Shown here: piece after piece, positions 26,011-34,155 of the stretch
How positions within the stretch are numbered: the stretch's first letter is position 1
Layout of the letters: each line of letters begins with the position of its first letter
Assembly (NCBI RefSeq): GCF_001440415.1
Contig: NZ_LLYA01000181.1
Coordinates: forward strand, 62,001 to 126,000
DNA length: 64,000 bases
Origin: Bradyrhizobium retamae
GTDB taxonomy: Bacteria > Pseudomonadota > Alphaproteobacteria > Rhizobiales > Xanthobacteraceae
Direction of reading: 5' to 3'
Position numbers and translations under genes: made by a program
The notes under the pieces: generated by a model
Told to the model about the DNA's origin: nothing
What the model saw: the letters and a program-made list of their open reading frames with translations, nothing else
The model's database searches: none

Positions 26011-26697
26011 TCATGCCGCCTGATCCCGGCCGCTCTGCTCGCGCACGATGTATTCGGCGTACCAGTCCGGCCAGTTCTCATCGTGCTGGCCGCCGTTGCG
26101 CTTCTCGTATTCGCCATGGGCAGCCGCCGCACTGCGCAGTGCGCTCGCGAGATCAGCCGACGAATTGAAGGCCGTCGCGTTAGCGTCGACGCGCCCGGGC
26201 AATCGCGTAGTGACTTCCTGCAGCAGCCAGCCATTGCCGTCGGGATCGCTGAACGAGGCATAGGAGCGGTAGCTGCCGCGTTCCGGATCCGGGCCGCTTA
26301 GCCGGACCCGTCCGAACAGATAGGGCTCATCCGAACCGACATGCACGTTGCCGCCGGCGTGAAACGCTTCACTGACCGCAACACCGCGGCCGAGCAACTC
26401 GTTGCGAGCGGCCTCGATGTCGGAGACGATCAGATAGAGGCCCTGCGCGGAGCCGGGCGCGGCAGGGGTGACGTTCTTGCCGAAGATGACCGAGGCGTTG
26501 GAGCCGGGCGGCGTGAACTGGATCACGCGATAATCGTCAGGGCCGGCGAAATCGGCATCGAGCCGCCAGCCGAGGTTTGCATAAAACTGCTTGGCGCGTT
26601 CAACGTCGGAAACCGGGATGACGATGACTTCGAGCTTCAGGTCGACCGCCGAAGCGGCCTTCGAAGTGGTGGCGGTGCGTTCCTTGAGGTCTGACAT
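26011..26697 (-). CDS. VOC-family (glyoxalase/dioxygenase fold) protein
   Basis: 228 residues from the ATG at 26697, which follows GAGGAGAG. The N-terminal two-thirds is a VOC domain: LEVIVIPVSDVERAKQFYAN, VIQFTPPGSNASVIFG, GLYLIVSDIEAARNEL and SFSDPDGNGWLLQEV. The last 60 residues are a hydrophilic extension with WPDWYAEYIVREQ. Members include glyoxalases, fosfomycin-resistance enzymes and extradiol dioxygenases. It is divergent from the OhrR-like regulator and probably its target. Confidence 0.85.
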   Translation of the reverse strand: MSDLKERTATTSKAASAVDLKLEVIVIPVSDVERAKQFYANLGWRLDADFAGPDDYRVIQFTPPGSNASVIFGKNVTPAAPGSAQGLYLIVSDIEAARNELLGRGVAVSEAFHAGGNVHVGSDEPYLFGRVRLSGPDPERGSYRSYASFSDPDGNGWLLQEVTTRLPGRVDANATAFNSSADLASALRSAAAAHGEYEKRNGGQHDENWPDWYAEYIVREQSGRDQAA

Positions 26698-26751
26698 GGT
26701 TCTCTCCTCGATGTTGTGGTGGCGGGAAATGTTCCGGCGCACCGTATTTGT

Positions 26752-26831
26752 ATCGTGTACGAAAAGATCGTATGCGATATAAAGCGCCCGGGGCCCGTCG
26801 TGTCAACCCTTCCGATTTAATCGGATGCGAT
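26752..26831. promoter_or_regulatory. Three ATCG-N4-CGA(T) boxes in VOC/OhrR-like divergent spacer
   Basis: Boxes at 26752-26763 (ATCGTGTACGAA), 26767-26778 (ATCGTATGCGAT) and 26820-26831 (ATCGGATGCGAT) share the ATCG-N4-CGA core. The first two are centred 15 bases apart and the third 53 bases further. They fill the 184-base space between the divergent starts at 26697 and 26882. They are the best candidates for the binding sites of the MarR/OhrR-type protein encoded next door. Confidence 0.55.
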
Positions 26832-26881
26832 ATATATGGATACGAGACTTCACATGTTCGTGTCGGAAAGGACGACTTCCC

Positions 26882-27406
26882 ATGAAACTGAACGACGGTC
26901 CCCGGACCGGCTCCAGGGACGATTCGAGAGATAATTCAAAGGCCAGCCAGAAGCCGAGGCCGTTGGCAGGCGAGCGGCGGCTTGGCGACTTCCTGTGTTT
27001 TGCGATCTATTCGGCCAACCTTGCCTTCGGGCGGGCCTACAAAAAGGGCCTCGATGAACTCGGCCTGACCTACCCGCAATGGATCGCGATCGTGGCGTTG
27101 TGGGAGCAGGACGGCCAGACCGTGAGTGAGCTTGGCGAGAAGATGTTCCTGGAATCCAACACGCTGACGCCGATCCTTAAAAAGCTGGAGCAGATGGGCT
27201 ATCTGCGCCGCCAGCGCGATCCCGCGGACGAGCGGCAGGTGCGCATCAGCCTGACCGAGGCTGGCCGCCGGCTGCGCGAGAAGGGCATGCACATGAAACT
27301 CGTGGCCTCTACCGGACTGAAGCCCGACGAGTTCGCGCGGCTGCAGGAAAACGTCGTCACGCTCCGCGACAATCTTATCAAGGCGACGGCAGAGAAAGCG
27401 GGATGA
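26882..27406 (+). CDS. MarR-family regulator, OhrR-like
   Basis: 174 residues from the ATG at 26882 with AAAGGA upstream. GDFLCFAIYSANLAF places a cysteine at about residue 39, in the position of the peroxide-reactive cysteine of OhrR proteins. LTYPQWIAIVALWEQDGQTV, ESNTLTPILKKLEQMG and DERQVRISLTEAG form the winged helix-turn-helix. OhrR represses organic hydroperoxide resistance genes until its cysteine is oxidised. No ohr gene is present; the divergent VOC gene and the downstream SDR are the likely targets. The N-terminal 30 residues are a charged extension. Confidence 0.87.
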   Translation: MKLNDGPRTGSRDDSRDNSKASQKPRPLAGERRLGDFLCFAIYSANLAFGRAYKKGLDELGLTYPQWIAIVALWEQDGQTVSELGEKMFLESNTLTPILKKLEQMGYLRRQRDPADERQVRISLTEAGRRLREKGMHMKLVASTGLKPDEFARLQENVVTLRDNLIKATAEKAG

Positions 27407-27463
27407 TGCGCGCAGGCGCTTCGATGCAATCGGACTGCATCGGCGCGTGAAGGAGAGGGGAGG

Positions 27464-28441
27464 ATGAGCATGGTCTCACATGAAGGCGCGCTTGCCGGAC
27501 GTGTCGCCGTGGTGGCGGGCGCGACGCGCGGCGCCGGCCGCGGCATTGCCGCCGCGCTGGGAGAGGCGGGCGCGACGGTGATCTGCACGGGGCGTAGCAG
27601 CGCTCGCGCCGGTGCTCCAACGCGATCCGATTATGACCGGCCGGAGACGATCGAGGAGACGGCCGAGCTCGTGACCAGCCTCGGCGGCAAAGGCGTCGCC
27701 ATCGCCGTTGATCATCTCGAACCTTTGCAGGTCGCGACGCTGGCCGAGCGTATTCGCGCCGAGCATGGCCACATCGACGTGCTGGTGAACGACATCTGGG
27801 GCGCCGAACGGCTGAAGGGCGGGCCCGCCGAATGGAATACGCCGATCTGGAAGCTCGACCTGCAAAAGGGATTGCGGATTCTGCGGCTCGGCATCGAGAC
27901 GCATCTGGTGACATCGCATTATCTGCTGCCGCTGCTGATCGCGAAAGCAGGCGGCCTGCTTGTCGAAGTCACCGACGGCACCGCCGACTACAATGCGCAA
28001 CATTACCGGATCTCGGTGTTCTACGACCTCGTCAAGCAGAGCGTGAACCGTCTCGCCTTCTCGCAAGGTCACGAACTCGCACCGCACGGGGCCACGGCGG
28101 TTGCGATCACGCCTGGATGGCTGCGCTCCGAGATGATGCTGGAGAATTTCGGCGTCACCGAAACGAACTGGCGCGATGCGCTGGTAGAGCGGGGAGGCGG
28201 CAGGCACCGGGCGCCGCCCGATTTCGCGCTGTCGGAGTCGCCGCGTTATATCGGCCGCGCCGTGGCTACACTCGCCGCCGATCCCGATCGCGGCAGGTGG
28301 AAGCAGAGATCGGTCAGCTCCGGCGAACTCGCCCGTCACTATGGCTTTACGGATATCGACGGCTCGCGACCGGACATCTGGCGCTACACCGCCGAGGTCC
28401 GGGAGGGCGGCAAGGTGGCCGACGTTAGTGATTACCGCTAA
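27464..28441 (+). CDS. Short-chain dehydrogenase/reductase
   Basis: 325 residues, long for the family. The cofactor motif VAVVAGATRGAGRGIAAALG starts at about 14, CTGRSS follows the second strand, and the catalytic pair is in VFYDLVKQSVNRLA (Y-x-x-x-K). ITPGWLRSEMM is the usual post-catalytic loop. The C-terminal 60 residues (SGELARHYGFTDIDGSRPDI) are an extension common to one subgroup of uncharacterised SDRs. GGGGAGG precedes the ATG. It lies 57 bases after the OhrR-like gene and may be under its control. Confidence 0.85.
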   Translation: MSMVSHEGALAGRVAVVAGATRGAGRGIAAALGEAGATVICTGRSSARAGAPTRSDYDRPETIEETAELVTSLGGKGVAIAVDHLEPLQVATLAERIRAEHGHIDVLVNDIWGAERLKGGPAEWNTPIWKLDLQKGLRILRLGIETHLVTSHYLLPLLIAKAGGLLVEVTDGTADYNAQHYRISVFYDLVKQSVNRLAFSQGHELAPHGATAVAITPGWLRSEMMLENFGVTETNWRDALVERGGGRHRAPPDFALSESPRYIGRAVATLAADPDRGRWKQRSVSSGELARHYGFTDIDGSRPDIWRYTAEVREGGKVADVSDYR

Positions 28442-28478
28442 AGTTGTCGTGCCATTGAGTGAGAACGAAGGTAGTCTG

Positions 28479-29177
28479 ATGTCCGTTCACGACAGCTCCA
28501 GCCACCCCCTCGACTATCCGATCTGGACGGCGCTCACGACCACGCAGCAGGCATTGGCCGAAGGCGATGCCCGCGCGCGCCGCTATCCGACCGAGATCAC
28601 GCCCTTCGCAGCGACGGCGGACATGTCGCCTGAAAGCTTTGCAGCGCTCGCCGGGCTGATGTCGTCGCAGGACATCGCCGTGCTGTTCACGCCGGATCCC
28701 GTGAACCCGCCCGCCGAATTCAAGATCGCGCTGGCGGACACCGGTGAACAGATGATTGGAACGCCGGTTGAAACATCAGCCAATGGCGTCGATATCGTCA
28801 CGCTCGGTGTCGAAGACGTTCCAGCGATGATCGAACTGACCGCGCTCACCAAGCCGGGACCGTTCGGCATGCGGACCCATGAGCTCGGCACCTTTCTCGG
28901 CATCCGCGTCGACGGCCAGCTTGTCGCGATGGCCGGCGAGCGGATGAAGCCGGCTCAATACACCGAGATCACCGCCGTCTGCGTGCATCCATGCCATCGC
29001 GGCCGCGGCTACGGACAGATGCTGCTATCCGCCATCTCGCGCCAGATTGTGTCTCGCGGCGAAATTCCGTTCCTGCACGTCTTCACCAACAATCAATCGG
29101 CCATCGCGCTCTACCGGCGACAGGGGATGGAAATCCGGCGCCGTCTCCACGTGACGGTGTTGAAGAAACAGGACTGA
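28479..29177 (+). CDS. GNAT-family N-acetyltransferase
   Basis: 232 residues from the ATG at 28479. The C-terminal half is a GNAT fold: GVDIVTLGVEDVPAMIELTA, FLGIRVDGQLVAMAGERM, then the acetyl-CoA loop VHPCHRGRGYGQML and FLHVFTNNQSAIALYRRQGM. The N-terminal 90 residues are a family-specific region. The acceptor is unknown. It starts 37 bases after the SDR gene on the same strand, consistent with one transcript. Confidence 0.85.
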   Translation: MSVHDSSSHPLDYPIWTALTTTQQALAEGDARARRYPTEITPFAATADMSPESFAALAGLMSSQDIAVLFTPDPVNPPAEFKIALADTGEQMIGTPVETSANGVDIVTLGVEDVPAMIELTALTKPGPFGMRTHELGTFLGIRVDGQLVAMAGERMKPAQYTEITAVCVHPCHRGRGYGQMLLSAISRQIVSRGEIPFLHVFTNNQSAIALYRRQGMEIRRRLHVTVLKKQD

Positions 29178-29212
29178 TCATCCAGCAATGCACGCCTTTA
29201 CCGACGCCATCC

Positions 29213-29668
29213 TTACGCGTTGCGTGTGCCACTCGGTCCGCGGTCCGGTCCAGGGTCCTGGCCGGCGGCTACCTTGGTCAGCCTGTGGAGATAATGCGCC
29301 CAACCCTTGGAATGGGCGTCGCGGGTTGCCTCGGTGGGCAGGCCGCTATGGGTCATGCGCAACAGCGTGCCGCCGTCCCGTTCGATCAGATCGATCTCGA
29401 TCAGGCCCGATCCCGGCGGCACCTCCTCATTGCCTTCCCAGCCAAAGCTGTAGGCGAGACGGTGAACCGGCACGACTTCGCGGAATGCGCCGCGCGCCGT
29501 GGCGCTGCCGACGCCTTTCAGGAGGTACATGCCGCCCGGATGCATCTCCGTCACTGCCTCGCTGCCCATCCATTGCACGATCTTCTCAGGGTCCGTCAGG
29601 AAAGCGAACACGCTGGCGCGGGGTGCGGCGATGTGGGTCTCGCGCTGGAGCACAAACGATTCAGTCAT
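29213..29668 (-). CDS. SRPBCC/AHA1-like domain protein
   Basis: 151 residues from the ATG at 29668. The fold is START/AHA1-like: ETHIAAPRASVFAFLTDPEK, VQWMGSEAVTEMHPGG, GLIEIDLIERDGGTLLRMTH and GWAHYLHRLTKV. Proteins of this type bind hydrophobic ligands; despite the AHA1 name, a link to Hsp90 is unproven for such small bacterial forms. It is convergent with the GNAT gene and divergent from the cyclase gene. No ArsR gene is adjacent, unlike the SRPBCC gene at 31302. Confidence 0.8.
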   Translation of the reverse strand: MTESFVLQRETHIAAPRASVFAFLTDPEKIVQWMGSEAVTEMHPGGMYLLKGVGSATARGAFREVVPVHRLAYSFGWEGNEEVPPGSGLIEIDLIERDGGTLLRMTHSGLPTEATRDAHSKGWAHYLHRLTKVAAGQDPGPDRGPSGTRNA

Positions 29669-29772
29669 CGAAAGCCTCGTGGGTCGTTGGCAGGACACGC
29701 TGATGCAACCAGCGAGTGCCTAAGGTAAGTGCCGTGGGTGACAATGCAACGTCGCTGCCGCATGATCAATCC

Positions 29773-30861
29773 ATGCAACTAAGTCCGACGCTGACATGGC
29801 TGGTCGATGAAGCCAGCGCTTCGCCGGGCGCCGACCGGTTCCTCGCCGAACTCGGCACGCGCCTGATCGAGGACGGCGTGCCGCTCGCCGGCGGAGCGCT
29901 GACGCTCGCCGTGCCGCATCCGCTCGTCGCCCGCCGGACCTGGTTATGGCGCGCCGAGAATGGGGCGGTGATCGAGGCCGTGGGGTTCGCTCCGGCGGGA
30001 TTCGGCACGGCGGGAGATTTGTCCGGCGACGCTGGCCGGAGCTGGTTGGCCGGGCTCGCAGGCGGAGCGGTGCATGAAGATAAAGTGAGCCCGGCATCTG
30101 ACGGGCCGATGCTTGGCTGGATTGGACCGCGGCCGTTCACGCAATCGGAGTCTGATCGCCTGCGCGATGCCGCCCGCTTCGCTGCAGCGCCGCTCGCCGC
30201 GCTTTCGGCGCGCGCGACCGTGACCGCTGCACTCGAAGCTTATCTCGGCAAGCGGAGCGCTGCGCGCGTGCTGACGGGGCCGCTGCGGCGTGAGGTCGGC
30301 GAGACGATCCGGGCCGCGCTGCTGTTTGCCGATCTGCGCGGCTTCACGGCACTGTCCGAGGCCGAGCCTCCCGCGGCGGTGATTGCCGCGCTCGGCGCCT
30401 GGTTCGATTGCATTGCCGGCGCTGTCCATGCCTTCGGCGGCGAGGTGTTGAAATTCATCGGTGACGGCGTGCTGGCGATCTTTCCGGTCACCGGCCTATC
30501 TCCCCGCGATGCCTGCGACGCTGCGCTCCGGGCCGTCGCTTCCGCGCAGGCCGGAATGGCGCATCTCGGCGACGCACGGAGAGAGCAGGGGCTGCCGCCG
30601 CTGTCGTTCGGCGTGGCATTGCATCTCGGTGAAATTCTGTGGGGCAATGTCGGTGCGGCCGACCGGCTGGATTTCACGGCGATAGGTCCCGCGGTCAATC
30701 TGGTGAGCCGGCTGGAAGGGCTTTGTCGGCCGCTCGGCCGAACGGTGCTGATATCAGGCGCACTCGCCGCCGAAACCACCGCAAATCTGATCCCGCTGGG
30801 AACGCACGTGCTGCGCGGCATTGCGTCTCCCTGCGCCGTGTACACCGTGCCGGACGGCTAG
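29773..30861 (+). CDS. Class III adenylate/guanylate cyclase
   Basis: 362 residues from the ATG at 29773; GTG starts at 29734 and 29716 are also possible, and AAGGT before 29734 keeps it open. The C-terminal half is a class III cyclase domain: LLFADLRGFTALSE (first metal Asp), EVLKFIGDGVLAIFP (second metal Asp), and DFTAIGPAVNLVSRLE with the transition-state Asn/Arg. Asp rather than Lys context favours ATP as substrate, by analogy. The N-terminal 170 residues are an uncharacterised domain, probably sensory. No membrane segments, so it is soluble. Confidence 0.87.
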   Translation: MQLSPTLTWLVDEASASPGADRFLAELGTRLIEDGVPLAGGALTLAVPHPLVARRTWLWRAENGAVIEAVGFAPAGFGTAGDLSGDAGRSWLAGLAGGAVHEDKVSPASDGPMLGWIGPRPFTQSESDRLRDAARFAAAPLAALSARATVTAALEAYLGKRSAARVLTGPLRREVGETIRAALLFADLRGFTALSEAEPPAAVIAALGAWFDCIAGAVHAFGGEVLKFIGDGVLAIFPVTGLSPRDACDAALRAVASAQAGMAHLGDARREQGLPPLSFGVALHLGEILWGNVGAADRLDFTAIGPAVNLVSRLEGLCRPLGRTVLISGALAAETTANLIPLGTHVLRGIASPCAVYTVPDG

Positions 30862-30882
30862 CCCTAACCTGATCACGAAAAC

Positions 30883-30941
30883 GTTAAACCGATTGGTTGA
30901 CAATTAGCGTTGCGCGACTATGTTAAACCACATGGTTGAAC
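30883..30941 (+). promoter_or_regulatory. Promoter with tandem ArsR-type operators
   Basis: Two 20-base boxes of the form GTTAAACC-N4-GGTTGA(A)C, at 30883-30902 and 30922-30941, are centred 39 bases apart, almost four helical turns. Between and over them lies a sigma-70-like promoter: TTGACA (30897-30902), 16 bases, TATGTT (30919-30924). Transcription would start near 30930, so the ATG at 30932 would be essentially leaderless and the ATG at 30920 lies within the -10 box. The second operator overlaps the start codon. Confidence 0.75.
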
Positions 30942-31297
30942 GTAGTGCCCATCTCGACGCCGTTTTTCACGCCCTCGCGGATCCAACGCGGAGGGCGATG
31001 CTTGGTCGTCTGGCAGAACGGGAACTGACGATCGGGGAACTGGCGACGCCGTTTCACATGAGCTTCGCCGGCGCCTCGAAACACGTGCGGGTGCTGGAAA
31101 ACGCCGGCCTCGTCAAACGCACGATTCGTGGCCGCTCCCATCTGTGCCGCCTCGAGGCGGCGCGGCTCGCCGAAGCCGATGCATGGCTGAAGCGCTACGA
31201 ACGTTTCTGGACCGCAAAGCTCGACAGGCTGGAAGCTCTGCTGCGCGAAGAGGACCGGGCGCAAGCAAAATCCAAATCAAAATCGGTGACGGAGTAG
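30932..31297 (+). CDS. ArsR-family transcriptional regulator
   Basis: 121 residues. LDAVFHALADPTRRAMLGRL, LTIGELATPFHMSFAGASKH and LENAGLVKRTIRGRSHLC form the winged helix. There is no cysteine pair for metal sensing: this is the non-metal subgroup usually paired with an SRPBCC protein, as here (4-base gap to the next gene). The start at 30932 rather than 30920 is preferred because 30920 falls inside the -10 element. The tandem palindromes over the promoter imply autorepression of the four-gene operon. Confidence 0.9.
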   Translation: MVERSAHLDAVFHALADPTRRAMLGRLAERELTIGELATPFHMSFAGASKHVRVLENAGLVKRTIRGRSHLCRLEAARLAEADAWLKRYERFWTAKLDRLEALLREEDRAQAKSKSKSVTE

Positions 31298-31301
31298 AGC
31301 G

Positions 31302-31835
31302 ATGAATTCAACGACAAAGCCCGACGCGTACGGCAGCCTGCCCGAGCCCACGACGCTGAAAATCCAGCGGCTGCTGCCCGGCCCGATCGAGCGCATCTGG
31401 GCCTATCTCACCGACAGCGAGTTGCGCCGCAAATGGATGGCGGCAGGCGACATGGACACGAAGGTCGGCGCGCCCTTCGAACTCGTCTGGCGAAACGACG
31501 AATTGACGGATCCGCCCGGCAAGGCCCCGGCCGGCTTTGGCGGCGAGCATCGCATGCAGAGCCGGATTACCGAATTCGATCCACCCCGAAAATTGTCGAT
31601 CACCTGGAACAGTACCGGTGACGTCACGTTCGAACTGGAGCCCAAAGGCAAGGGCGTGCTGCTCACGGTCATCCATCGGCGCTTCCCCGACCGCGCCACG
31701 CTGCTCAAGCACATGGCCGGTTGGCACATGCATCTCGATGTTCTGGTCGCCCGTGCGAGCGGAGAGGAGCCGGCGCCGTTCTGGGATGGCTGGAGCGGCC
31801 TCATGAAGGAATACGACGCGCGTCTGCCGGCCTGA
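31302..31835 (+). CDS. SRPBCC-family protein (ArsR partner)
   Basis: 177 residues with START-like fold: LKIQRLLPGPIERIWAYLTD, LRRKWMAAGDM, RITEFDPPRKLSITWN and HMHLDVLVARASGEEPAPFW. Such proteins are co-encoded with non-metal ArsR regulators across Rhizobiales; a ligand-binding or detoxification role is supposed but unproven. It begins 4 bases after the ArsR stop, so coupling is likely. Confidence 0.87.
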   Translation: MNSTTKPDAYGSLPEPTTLKIQRLLPGPIERIWAYLTDSELRRKWMAAGDMDTKVGAPFELVWRNDELTDPPGKAPAGFGGEHRMQSRITEFDPPRKLSITWNSTGDVTFELEPKGKGVLLTVIHRRFPDRATLLKHMAGWHMHLDVLVARASGEEPAPFWDGWSGLMKEYDARLPA

Positions 31836-31887
31836 CGCTGCAAGTCGAAGCTCAAGTAACAAACGCCCAACAAACAGGAGGTTAGCC

Positions 31888-32637
31888 ATGCAGATTCACA
31901 CCGTTTCGGCACAGGAATGGGAAGCGGCCCGCCAGCAATTGCTCGTGAAGGAAAAGGCCACGACCCGCGCCCGTGACGCGCTCGCCGCCGAGCGCAGGCG
32001 GATGCCGTGGCTGGCCGTAGAGAAGGAGTACAGGTTCGAGGGGCCCAACGGCCAGGCGAGCTTGCGCGACTTGTTCGAAGGCCGTCATCAGTTGATCCTC
32101 TACCGCGCCTTCTTCGAGCCCGGCGTGTTCGGCTGGCCCGACCATGCCTGCCGCGGCTGTTCGATGGTGGCCGATCAGGTCGCCCATGTCGCTCATCTCA
32201 ACGCCCGCGATACCACGCTCGTGTTTGCCTCGCGCGCGCCGCAGCCGGACATCGCGCGCCTGAAGAAGCGAATGGGATGGGAGCTGATCCCCTGGTACAC
32301 CATCACCGACAGCTTCGACGCCGACTTCGATGTCGGCGAATGGCACGGCACCAACGTGTTTTTCCGCGACGGCAACAAGATCTACCGCACCTACTTCATC
32401 AACAACCGCGGTGACGAGCAGATGGGAGGCACCTGGAACTACCTCGACATCACACCGCTCGGTCGCCAGGAGGTCTGGGAGGATTCGCCGGAGGGCTATC
32501 CGCAGACCCCTACCTACAAGTGGTGGAATTGGCACGACAGCTACGTCGAAGGCGCAGCACCCGACAAGAGATGGGTCGAGGTGTCGGACGCCGGAGAGGC
32601 CGCGTTCCGCAAGCAGAGCGCAGGCACGAAGGGATGA
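31888..32637 (+). CDS. DUF899 family (thioredoxin-like) protein
   Basis: 249 residues. LRDLFEGRHQLILYRAFFEP, the cysteine-containing ACRGCSMVADQVAH, and GTWNYLDITPLGRQEVWEDS are the core of DUF899, a thioredoxin-fold family of unknown function. AGGAGG precedes the ATG. It is third in the ArsR operon and overlaps the next small gene by 4 bases. Confidence 0.9.
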   Translation: MQIHTVSAQEWEAARQQLLVKEKATTRARDALAAERRRMPWLAVEKEYRFEGPNGQASLRDLFEGRHQLILYRAFFEPGVFGWPDHACRGCSMVADQVAHVAHLNARDTTLVFASRAPQPDIARLKKRMGWELIPWYTITDSFDADFDVGEWHGTNVFFRDGNKIYRTYFINNRGDEQMGGTWNYLDITPLGRQEVWEDSPEGYPQTPTYKWWNWHDSYVEGAAPDKRWVEVSDAGEAAFRKQSAGTKG

Positions 32638-32906
32638 GCGAGGCCTCTCACAGCAACCTGAGAGGCGCTGCGAGCTGTGACCAAGACGGCGCCGCGGCCG
32701 CGCTTGCCATCGTCAGGTGGCTATCGCTTGCGGCCGCGCCGACCTTCGCAATCATGGCGCTGCTTACCGCAGTGGTTGGCGGTGGCCCGCTGGATCCGCT
32801 TTGCTCGGCTGCAAACGCATCGCCGGTGGGCGGCATGGTACCGATGTACTTGCTGATGAGTGCCTTCCATTCGGCGCCCTGGCTGAAGCTGATCTCGCGT
32901 CGATGA
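32634..32906 (+). CDS. Small membrane protein following DUF899
   Basis: 90 residues from an ATG that overlaps the DUF899 stop by 4 bases, a sign of translational coupling. One strong hydrophobic segment (IVRWLSLAAAPTFAIMALLT) and a weaker one (MVPMYLLMSAFHSAPWLKLI) suggest two membrane helices. Function unknown; similar small proteins follow DUF899 genes in other rhizobia, from memory. It is the last gene of the ArsR operon. Confidence 0.75.
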   Translation: MSEASHSNLRGAASCDQDGAAAALAIVRWLSLAAAPTFAIMALLTAVVGGGPLDPLCSAANASPVGGMVPMYLLMSAFHSAPWLKLISRR

Positions 32907-32997
32907 AGCCCGGCAGCGCGACATCGTCATCGGTGTGCGAAATTAGTCAGCTCGGCATGGGTGGCTTTTTAGTCAGCGATTTATCGCAATGCCTTCG

Positions 32998-33564
32998 TCA
33001 GACAGGTGTCACGCGTTCGAAAAGGTGCTGATAGCGAAGTACCAGACCCCGATCATCCACCTCGAGCTCCGCCTCAAAGCCTGCCGAGACCCCGAGATCC
33101 ACGTAACGCACCCGATCCGGACCGAGACGGTCGTATCGTTGACGGGAGCGCTGTATCGTCATGGCCGCACCGTCCACGAAACAGGTATCGAGTGTGAGAC
33201 TCTGCCGGGCTCCGGCAGGTGTCCGGCGGATAGGGAAGGTGTTGCAGAAGGGAGTGACCGAAAGGTCGGGCTCTTCCGCACCGTCGAGATCAGGACGTTG
33301 TTGGCCGTTAACGCACCACCCGCCATCCGTCCGCTCAAGGGTGAGGTGAGTATGACCGGCCGGGCCCCATCGGTCTACGTCCAGCGATTGAGCTCGCCAG
33401 TCAGGCGTCAGTCTCCATCGGTGGTCGAGGCGAAAACCGCCGTCCTCCAGGCAGGTCACGGTCGATTCTGCCAAAACCGCGTCAGCGGAAATATGGAGCA
33501 TCAATCGCTCCAGGCCGATGACGTCCGTTCGGCGCCAGAATAGAATTTCGGAGTCGCCTTGCAA
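32998..33564 (-). CDS. Putative glycolipid-binding domain protein
   Basis: 188 residues from the TTG at 33564, chosen because CGAGGA lies six bases upstream and the family begins just before ILFWRR. The pattern EILFWRRTDVIGLERL, RLDHRWRLTPDWRAQSLDVD, DLSVTPFCNTFPIRR, DRVRYVDL and EAELEVDDRGLVLRYQHLFE fits the DUF1089/putative glycolipid-binding family. The biological role is unproven. An extension of 20 codons to 33624 is open but unsupported. Confidence 0.75.
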   Translation of the reverse strand: MQGDSEILFWRRTDVIGLERLMLHISADAVLAESTVTCLEDGGFRLDHRWRLTPDWRAQSLDVDRWGPAGHTHLTLERTDGGWCVNGQQRPDLDGAEEPDLSVTPFCNTFPIRRTPAGARQSLTLDTCFVDGAAMTIQRSRQRYDRLGPDRVRYVDLGVSAGFEAELEVDDRGLVLRYQHLFERVTPV

Positions 33565-33736
33565 GATTGATCCTCGAATTGGACGCAGACCGAAAACGAT
33601 TTTAGCCGATATCGGTTCCTGCACGCACCTATCTGTGCGGGCTGCGTTCAGATTAATCTTACCTCGTCTGTCGCTCGCGTGAATCGTCGACGGCTGATAT
33701 GTCTCTCACTCGAACGAAAATAAGATAGGAAATGCC

Positions 33737-34087
33737 ATGGCACGCGTGCGCTGTATCACCGAAATGGGCATGGGCGTCGACGTTCACGGACGCGATGCGA
33801 CCAAAGCCGCCAAGCGCGCCGTCTCGGACGCCATCCGCCACTCCAGCCTCGGCTTCTTCCGGATGCTGGGAAAGACCGCCAACGATATGTTCGTCGACGT
33901 CACGATCGCCGTACCGGACCCGAGCGGGGTGGATACGGCAGCGGTAGCCAAGGAGCTGCCGTACGGGACGGTGTACGTGACGGCCGTCACTGGCGGGCTG
34001 GAAATTCCTGCCGAGAGCGGAAGCGACTCTATCATCATCGCCAATGCTGCTGTGATCGTCAGTTTTGACGACGGCAAGACGGGCTAA
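33737..34087 (+). CDS. Lin0512 family protein
   Basis: 116 residues. [20 protein letters not shown], then [16 protein letters not shown] and [13 protein letters not shown] match the Lin0512 family, small proteins of unknown function that I recall being encoded next to dihydroxy-acid-dehydratase-like genes. AGGAAATGCC precedes the ATG. It lies 68 bases before the IlvD-like gene and is probably co-transcribed with it. Confidence 0.85.
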   Translation: MARVRCITEMGMGVDVHGRDATKAAKRAVSDAIRHSSLGFFRMLGKTANDMFVDVTIAVPDPSGVDTAAVAKELPYGTVYVTAVTGGLEIPAESGSDSIIIANAAVIVSFDDGKTG

Positions 34088-34155
34088 TTCGTTCAGTGTC
34101 AATCAGGCCGGACGCCAACGTCCGTGCAGTCAATCAGAAGACCTGGAGCGCCCCG

